This document shows, piece after piece, positions 6,222-10,520 of a stretch of DNA of 10,520 bases; position 1 is the stretch's first letter, and each line of letters opens with the position of its first letter. The stretch is from Bacteroidota bacterium (lineage in GTDB: Bacteria; Bacteroidota; Bacteroidia; Chitinophagales; Chitinophagaceae): the NCBI GenBank assembly GCA_023411775.1, contig JAEYOL010000201.1, forward strand, positions 1 through 10,520. The letters run 5' to 3'. The translations under genes were made by a program, and so were the position numbers. The notes under the pieces were generated by a model, which did no database searches, had not been told where the DNA came from, and saw only the letters and a list, made by a program, of their open reading frames with translations.

Positions 6222-7418
6222 ATGTCTAAAAAGGTTGTCTTGGGTTTTAGTGGCGGTTTGGATACTTCGTATTGTGTGAAATATTTAAGCGAAGAAAAAG
6301 GTTACCAGGTTCACAGCATTATCGTCAACACCGGCGGTTTTTCGGATGAAGAGCTCAGGCAGATCGAAGCGCATGCCTATCGGCTGGGTGTAGCCTCTCA
6401 CAAAACCGTGGATGCAGTGAAGAGCTACTACGACAGTATCATCAAATACCTTATCTACGGTAATGTATTAAAAAATAATACCTATCCCCTGAGCGTATCG
6501 GCGGAACGCCTCAGCCAGGCGCTGCATATCGCGAGCTATGCGGAAGAGTTGCAGGCCGACGCCGTGGCGCATGGTAGCACCGGCGCCGGAAATGACCAGG
6601 TAAGATTCGACATGATCTTTCATATCATGATCCCCGGCGTGGAGATCATCACACCTATCCGCGATCTTCAATTGAGCCGCGAAGCGGAGATTGAATACCT
6701 CAAAGGAAAAGGGGTGGAAATGAATTTTGAAAAAGCGGCTTATTCGATCAATAAAGGCCTCTGGGGCACCAGTGTGGGAGGAAAAGAAACCCTGTCAAGT
6801 AAAGGCATCCTCCCCGAAGAGGCATGGCCCACACAGGTAACCAATACCGAAAGCGAAGAAGTAGTTCTACATTTTGAAAAGGGGGAATTGAAAAAGGTCA
6901 ATGACCTGGATTTTAATCATCCTTCAGAAGCCATACAGTTTTTGCAAAAACTTGCAGGTCCCTATGGCATCGGCAGGGATATACATGTGGGCGATACCAT
7001 TATCGGCATCAAAGGCCGCGTTGGATTTGAAGCCGCGGCGCCCATGGTGATACTCAAAGCCCATCATGCCCTCGAAAAACATGTTTTGACCAAGTGGCAG
7101 CTCAACTGGAAAGACCAGCTGGCGCAGTTTTATGGCAACTGGTTGCATGAGGGACAAATCCTGGATCCCGTGATGAGAGATATTGAAGCATTCCTGGAAA
7201 ACAGCCAGCGTAATGTGACCGGCGATGTTTACGTGCAGCTTCTTCCCTACCGGTTCCAGGTGATCGGCGTGGAAAGTCCCTACGACCTGATGAACAGCAA
7301 GTTTGGGAAATATGGAGAGATGAATACTGGTTTTACCGGGGAAGATGTGCGTGGATTTAGCCGGATCTTTGGCAACCAGACCATGATGTATCATTTGGTG
7401 AAAGAGAATGTGAAATAA
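6222..7418 (+). CDS. argG: Argininosuccinate synthase
   Basis: A 398-residue enzyme that joins citrulline and aspartate using ATP to make argininosuccinate (EC 6.3.4.5), a cytoplasmic step late in arginine synthesis. The N-type ATP pyrophosphatase P-loop is FSGGLDTSY (9-17). Other family blocks are YPLSVSAERLSQA (88-100), HGSTGAGNDQVRFD (117-130), SINKGLWGTSVGGKET (175-190) and, near the C-terminus, YRFQVIGVESPYDLMNSKFG and the Thr-Gly/Glu-Asp-rich TGFTGEDVRGF. Length is typical (about 395-450). The SINKGLWGTSVGGKE block differs from the usual proteobacterial SxDxNLWGxSxEG and is a divergent, probably Bacteroidota, type. ATG at 6222 is 15 bp after the GNAT stop. A 93-bp repeat-bearing gap separates it from argC. 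Confidence 0.96.
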   Translation: MSKKVVLGFSGGLDTSYCVKYLSEEKGYQVHSIIVNTGGFSDEELRQIEAHAYRLGVASHKTVDAVKSYYDSIIKYLIYGNVLKNNTYPLSVSAERLSQALHIASYAEELQADAVAHGSTGAGNDQVRFDMIFHIMIPGVEIITPIRDLQLSREAEIEYLKGKGVEMNFEKAAYSINKGLWGTSVGGKETLSSKGILPEEAWPTQVTNTESEEVVLHFEKGELKKVNDLDFNHPSEAIQFLQKLAGPYGIGRDIHVGDTIIGIKGRVGFEAAAPMVILKAHHALEKHVLTKWQLNWKDQLAQFYGNWLHEGQILDPVMRDIEAFLENSQRNVTGDVYVQLLPYRFQVIGVESPYDLMNSKFGKYGEMNTGFTGEDVRGFSRIFGNQTMMYHLVKENVK

Positions 7419-7498
7419 GCTTCGAGCGGTGAGCTGCGAGCCAGGGGAGATAAATCAAAAATATATTGCTGGGAGCTTGTAGCTCGGAGCTAGCAGCT
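7418..7498. repeat. AGCTnnn heptamer array between argG and argC
   Basis: Two blocks of 7-bp tandem units. Block 1 (7418-7442): AGCTTCG, AGCGGTG, AGCTGCG, AGCC. Block 2 (7467-7498): TGCTGGG, AGCTTGT, AGCTCGG, AGCTAGC, AGCT. A 24-bp A/T-rich spacer divides them. Because AGCT is its own reverse complement, the blocks can pair: AGCTGCGAGC (7432-7441) and GCTAGCAGCT (7489-7498) match at 9 of 10 positions, giving a hairpin in the transcript. Block 1 begins in the last base of the argG stop codon. The array could influence how far transcripts continue into argC, or be a passive repeat. Confidence 0.7.
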
Positions 7499-7511
7499 AA
7501 ATAAGAACCTG

Positions 7512-8489
7512 ATGAAAATTAAAGTTGGCATAATTGGCGGAGCGGGATATACCGGAGGTGAATTAATAAGACTTTTGTTAAATCACCCCGGCGTGGAAAC
7601 CTCGTTTATACATAGCCGCAGCAATGCGGGCAAACCTGTTCACGCCGTACACCGCGATTTGGAAGGAGAAACGGACCTGAAATTTACCGGTGAACTGAAC
7701 CATGATATCGATGCGCTTTTTCTTTGCCTGGGACATGGTGAATCAAAAAAGTTTTTAACCGAAAATAAAATTCCCGCTCACATTAAGATCATTGACCTGG
7801 CCAACGATTTCAGACTATCGTCAGCATCAAAGCATGAGGACCGGGAATTCATTTATGGATTACCGGAACTGAATCGTGATAAGATCAAAACGGCTGCTAA
7901 CGTAGCCAACCCGGGTTGTTTTGCAACAACTATACAACTGGGGTTGTTGCCGCTGGCAAAAGCCGGGTTGCTGGATGAAATTTACACCACAGGCATTACA
8001 GGATCAACAGGGGCAGGACAATCGCTGTCCTCCACTTCGCATTTCAGCTGGCGCGCCAATAATATCCAGGCTTATAAAACACTTACCCACCAGCACCTTG
8101 GCGAGATCGGTGAGTCGCTGCTGCAACTGCAGCCCTCCGGCGTGATCGACCTGAGCTTTGTGCCCTGGCGGGGTGATTTTACACGTGGTATTTTTGTAAG
8201 TTCTACCATTCATTGCGAGTTGAATATTGCCGAACTGGTCAAACTGTACACCGATTTTTATAAAGGACATCCGTTTACCCATGTAAGTAACGATCCCATT
8301 TTCTTAAAACAGGTCGTCAATACCAACAAGGCCATGATCCAGCTAGAAAAAGTGGGATCCAAGCTCGTGGTGCATTCAGCCAGCGATAACCTGCTGAAAG
8401 GCGCCAGTGGACAGGCAGTTCAAAACCTGAACCTGATGTTTGGCCTCGATGAAACCGCGGGATTAAAATTAAAACCCCAGGGATTCTAG
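7512..8489 (+). CDS. argC: N-acyl-gamma-glutamyl-phosphate reductase
   Basis: A 325-residue NADPH-dependent enzyme of arginine synthesis (EC 1.2.1.38) that reduces N-acylglutamyl phosphate to the semialdehyde that ArgD then aminates. The Rossmann nucleotide-binding start is VGIIGGAGYTGGEL (5-18); the catalytic cysteine is Cys136 in ANPGCFATT (132-140); TGSTGAGQSLS (163-173) and HQH (193-195) belong to the active-site region; the C-terminal block is SASDNLLKGASGQAVQNLN. Length is typical (about 310-350). In Bacteroides the pathway uses succinylated intermediates, so the acyl group here may be succinyl rather than acetyl; the sequence does not decide. The next gene follows 2 bp after the TAG stop. 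ATG at 7512 is the natural start. Confidence 0.95.
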   Translation: MKIKVGIIGGAGYTGGELIRLLLNHPGVETSFIHSRSNAGKPVHAVHRDLEGETDLKFTGELNHDIDALFLCLGHGESKKFLTENKIPAHIKIIDLANDFRLSSASKHEDREFIYGLPELNRDKIKTAANVANPGCFATTIQLGLLPLAKAGLLDEIYTTGITGSTGAGQSLSSTSHFSWRANNIQAYKTLTHQHLGEIGESLLQLQPSGVIDLSFVPWRGDFTRGIFVSSTIHCELNIAELVKLYTDFYKGHPFTHVSNDPIFLKQVVNTNKAMIQLEKVGSKLVVHSASDNLLKGASGQAVQNLNLMFGLDETAGLKLKPQGF

Positions 8490-8491
8490 CC

Positions 8492-9667
8492 ATGAAAGAC
8501 CTGCTGCAAAATAATATTATTAAAAAAGGCAGCCGGATTGGACTACTAAGCAATCAAACGGCCTGGCACGTTTCAACAAAAAAATATTCTTTCGAATCCC
8601 TGATCCGCAAAGGAGTCCTGAAAAAAGTATTTATTCCCGAACACGGCTTATTTGGGGAATTGCAGGACCAGGAAAAATTAAGCAATACGTCGGCTTATCA
8701 TTTTTTTTCCGATAAAGTGGAATGGATTTCCCTTTATAGCCAGCAGGAAACTTCTTTGAGCGCATCGGCTGCGCAACTCGCGGGCATAGATACACTGATC
8801 GTCGATCTCCAGGATACCGGCAGCCGATACTATACCTTTATTAGTACGATCTGGCTGTTGCTGAAATCCGTCACTATTCACTATCCTGACACCCGGATAA
8901 TCGTACTGGATAAGCCAAATCCTGCCGGCCGAATTGTTGAGGGTACACGCATGACCAGGCAGTATGCATCGTTTATCGGGCTGGAAGGCCTGCCGCACCG
9001 TCACGGGCTTACTCTTGGAGAGCTTTGCCGTTATTTTAAAAAAAGGCTCGACGCTGACTGGGAATTACTGATCGTGCCGGTACGGAAAAAAGATCATGTT
9101 TTTATTCCGCCATCGCCAAACATTCCCCATGACTGGGTTTGCTCATTGTATAGCGGACAATGTCTTTGGGAAGGCACCAATATCAGCGAGGGCCGGGGTA
9201 CTACGCTTCCATTTGAAATGACTGGCGCTCCTTTTTTGGATTGGGTGTTCAATGAAGATTGGAATGAACCGGGTCACCCCGCCTATCATCCAAATGCGTT
9301 CATAAGGCCGGCTAAGTTTATCCCTGTTTTCCACAAACATGCACATACCAGTTGCAGCGGTTTCCAGTTGCTGGTACCGGATCGGGAAAAATATCATTCG
9401 CTTTCGCATTCCCTGCGTTTGCTGCGCTATATAAAAGAGAAAACGCCCGAGTTTGCCTGGAAAGAAGGCAAATACGAAGCTTTCAATGACAGGAAAGCAA
9501 TAGAGCTGCTGGTCGGAGACGAACTGATACTGGATTATTTCGAAAATAAAGCCGGTTGGAAAGAAGTGAAATTGAAAATGGAAGAAGAGGAAGCAGCATG
9601 GATCAAAACCGCTTCCCCATTCCTTGTTTATAAATCCTCATTAAAACAACTGAAAATCAGAAAATGA
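8492..9667 (+). CDS. DUF1343 / NamZ-like protein without signal peptide
   Basis: A 391-residue DUF1343 (PF07075) protein; the characterised member NamZ (GH171) is an exo-beta-N-acetylmuramidase that releases MurNAc from peptidoglycan fragments. Family blocks in order: GLLSNQTA (17-24), PEHGLFGE (49-56), DLQDTGSRYYTF (105-116), DKPNPAGRIVEG (140-151), LPHRHGLTLGEL (167-178), PPSPNIP (206-212), LWEGTNISEGRGTTLPFE (225-242). All conserved blocks are intact, so it is probably active. Unlike exported NamZ proteins it has no signal peptide or lipobox: the start MKDLLQNNIIKKGSRIG leads straight into the first domain block, and the gene starts 2 bp after argC. Its TGA overlaps the argD start (ATGA), so it is co-translated with arginine genes. 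The family is certain; the substrate in this context is not. It may be a cytoplasmic wall-recycling enzyme or have another, arginine-linked role. Confidence 0.9.
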   Translation: MKDLLQNNIIKKGSRIGLLSNQTAWHVSTKKYSFESLIRKGVLKKVFIPEHGLFGELQDQEKLSNTSAYHFFSDKVEWISLYSQQETSLSASAAQLAGIDTLIVDLQDTGSRYYTFISTIWLLLKSVTIHYPDTRIIVLDKPNPAGRIVEGTRMTRQYASFIGLEGLPHRHGLTLGELCRYFKKRLDADWELLIVPVRKKDHVFIPPSPNIPHDWVCSLYSGQCLWEGTNISEGRGTTLPFEMTGAPFLDWVFNEDWNEPGHPAYHPNAFIRPAKFIPVFHKHAHTSCSGFQLLVPDREKYHSLSHSLRLLRYIKEKTPEFAWKEGKYEAFNDRKAIELLVGDELILDYFENKAGWKEVKLKMEEEEAAWIKTASPFLVYKSSLKQLKIRK

Positions 9668-10520
9668 AACTATTTGACGTATACCCCATCAACGACATCA
9701 CCATTATAAAAGCCCGGGGATCTTATGTTTGGGACGATAAAGGCGAGCAATATCTCGACCTTTATGGCGGGCATGCCGTGATCAGTATCGGACATACGCA
9801 CCCACACTGGGTAAAACGCATCGAAGATCAGCTGGAACAGGTGGCGTTTTATTCCAATTCCATTCGCATACCCCTGCAACAACAACTGGCAGAGAAACTG
9901 GGCAAGGTTTCTGGTAAAACGGATTACCAGCTTTTCCTTTGCAATAGTGGCGCCGAAGCGAATGAAAATGCTTTAAAGCTGGCTTCCTTCCACAATGGAA
10001 GAAAAAAAGTTATCGCATTCAGCAAGGCTTTCCATGGCCGCACGTCCCTGGCAGTGTCGGTAACGGATAATAAAAACTATGTAGCCCCGGTGAATGAGAC
10101 CGAAAACGTGATCTTCCTTCCTTTCAACGACGTTGATGCACTGGAAGAATGTTTTGCAAAAAACGGGGCAGCGATCTCTTCCGTCATCATTGAAGGCATA
10201 CAGGGTGTAGGTGGTATCAACATTGCCGAAGAAAGCTTTCTCAGAAAGATCCGGCAGCTCTGTGATGAACATGGCGCAGTTTATATCGCTGATAGTGTAC
10301 AATGTGGCTATGGAAGAACCGGTAAGTTTTTCAGTCATGATTTCGCAGGTGTAAATGCCGATATCTATACCATGGCCAAAGGCATGGGCAATGGTTTTCC
10401 CGTAGCCGGCATCATTGTGGCGCCGCATATCAAACCAAAACATTTCCAGCTGGGTACCACTTTTGGCGGTAATCACCTGGCATGCGCTGCAGCACTGGCC
10501 GTTCTCGAGATCATCGAAGA
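9664..10520 (+). CDS. argD: N-acylornithine aminotransferase (class III PLP), C-terminus outside window
   Basis: The first 285 residues of a class-III PLP aminotransferase, cut by the right edge (family about 375-400 aa). It transfers an amino group from glutamate to N-acylglutamate semialdehyde, making N-acylornithine (EC 2.6.1.11 or its succinyl counterpart). PLP-site features: NSGAEANENALKLA (94-107), KAFHGRTSLA (121-130), Asp210 that pairs with the PLP nitrogen in ADSVQCGYGRTG, and the Schiff-base Lys239 in TMAKGMGNGFPVAG. GTTFGGNHLACAA (264-276) is the phosphate-binding region. Two features differ from textbook ArgD: EPxQGExG is EGIQGVGG (177-184, Glu to Val182), and DEVQ is DSVQ (210-213). 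The start ATG overlaps the DUF1343 stop by 4 bases, so the two are translationally coupled. Confidence 0.92.
   Translation, partial: MKLFDVYPINDITIIKARGSYVWDDKGEQYLDLYGGHAVISIGHTHPHWVKRIEDQLEQVAFYSNSIRIPLQQQLAEKLGKVSGKTDYQLFLCNSGAEANENALKLASFHNGRKKVIAFSKAFHGRTSLAVSVTDNKNYVAPVNETENVIFLPFNDVDALEECFAKNGAAISSVIIEGIQGVGGINIAEESFLRKIRQLCDEHGAVYIADSVQCGYGRTGKFFSHDFAGVNADIYTMAKGMGNGFPVAGIIVAPHIKPKHFQLGTTFGGNHLACAAALAVLEIIE

Noticed and set aside
6924..7394. Open frame antisense to argG
   Set aside because: Fully inside a well-supported enzyme gene; a codon-bias shadow.
9973..10476. Open frame antisense to argD
   Set aside because: ArgD motifs are intact on the plus strand; the reverse frame has no recognisable features.

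Overview
The window is a chromosomal segment from a Bacteroidota bacterium, most likely of the Chitinophagaceae or a close relative. Four things point there: the C-terminal tail of a PorP/SprF-family protein (type IX secretion and gliding, a Bacteroidota trait) at the left edge; an arginine gene order with an unusual GNAT gene in front of argG; Bacteroidota-type argG and argD proteins; and a TAnnTTTG-type -7 promoter element. All calls come from reading translations and motifs by eye; no database search was run.

Left part (1-2283): the end of the PorP/SprF gene is followed by a small exported-protein gene split by a -1 frameshift at a run of four C (489-492). It converges on a minus-strand SLC13/DASS anion:sodium symporter gene with a TTG start. 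Middle part (2284-5162): a minus-strand 3-methyladenine DNA glycosylase (AAG/MPG family) with all key residues is divergent from a two-gene plus-strand unit, an EI24/CysZ-like membrane protein followed 2 bp later by a tetrapyrrole-methylase-fold (RsmI-like) methyltransferase. A single-pass membrane protein of unknown function is convergent with it, the 3' ends overlapping by 7 bp.

Right part (5163-10520): an arginine biosynthesis operon, GNAT acyltransferase - argG - argC - DUF1343/NamZ-like protein - argD (cut by the window edge). Spacing is tight (15, 93 and 2 bp, then an ATGA overlap). The GNAT protein is a good candidate for the N-acylglutamate synthase that starts the pathway; ArgC and ArgD carry out the reduction and transamination of the acylated intermediate; ArgG acts later, on citrulline. 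The DUF1343 protein is out of place: its characterised relatives are exported muramidases, yet this copy has no signal peptide and is translationally coupled to argD. The operon is preceded by a roughly 260-nt leader with a good promoter, a 7-bp-arm palindrome just downstream, and three consecutive potential stem-loops.

Three intergenic gaps carry three different short-period repeat arrays: a CCTCCGTGT-type array with 20-bp period (2411-2453), an ATCTCCAC octamer array organised in 24-bp units (3167-3214), and an AGCTnnn heptamer array (7418-7498). The most interesting points are the leaderless DUF1343 gene inside the arg operon, the structured arg leader, the cysteine-cluster GNAT, and the repeat arrays.
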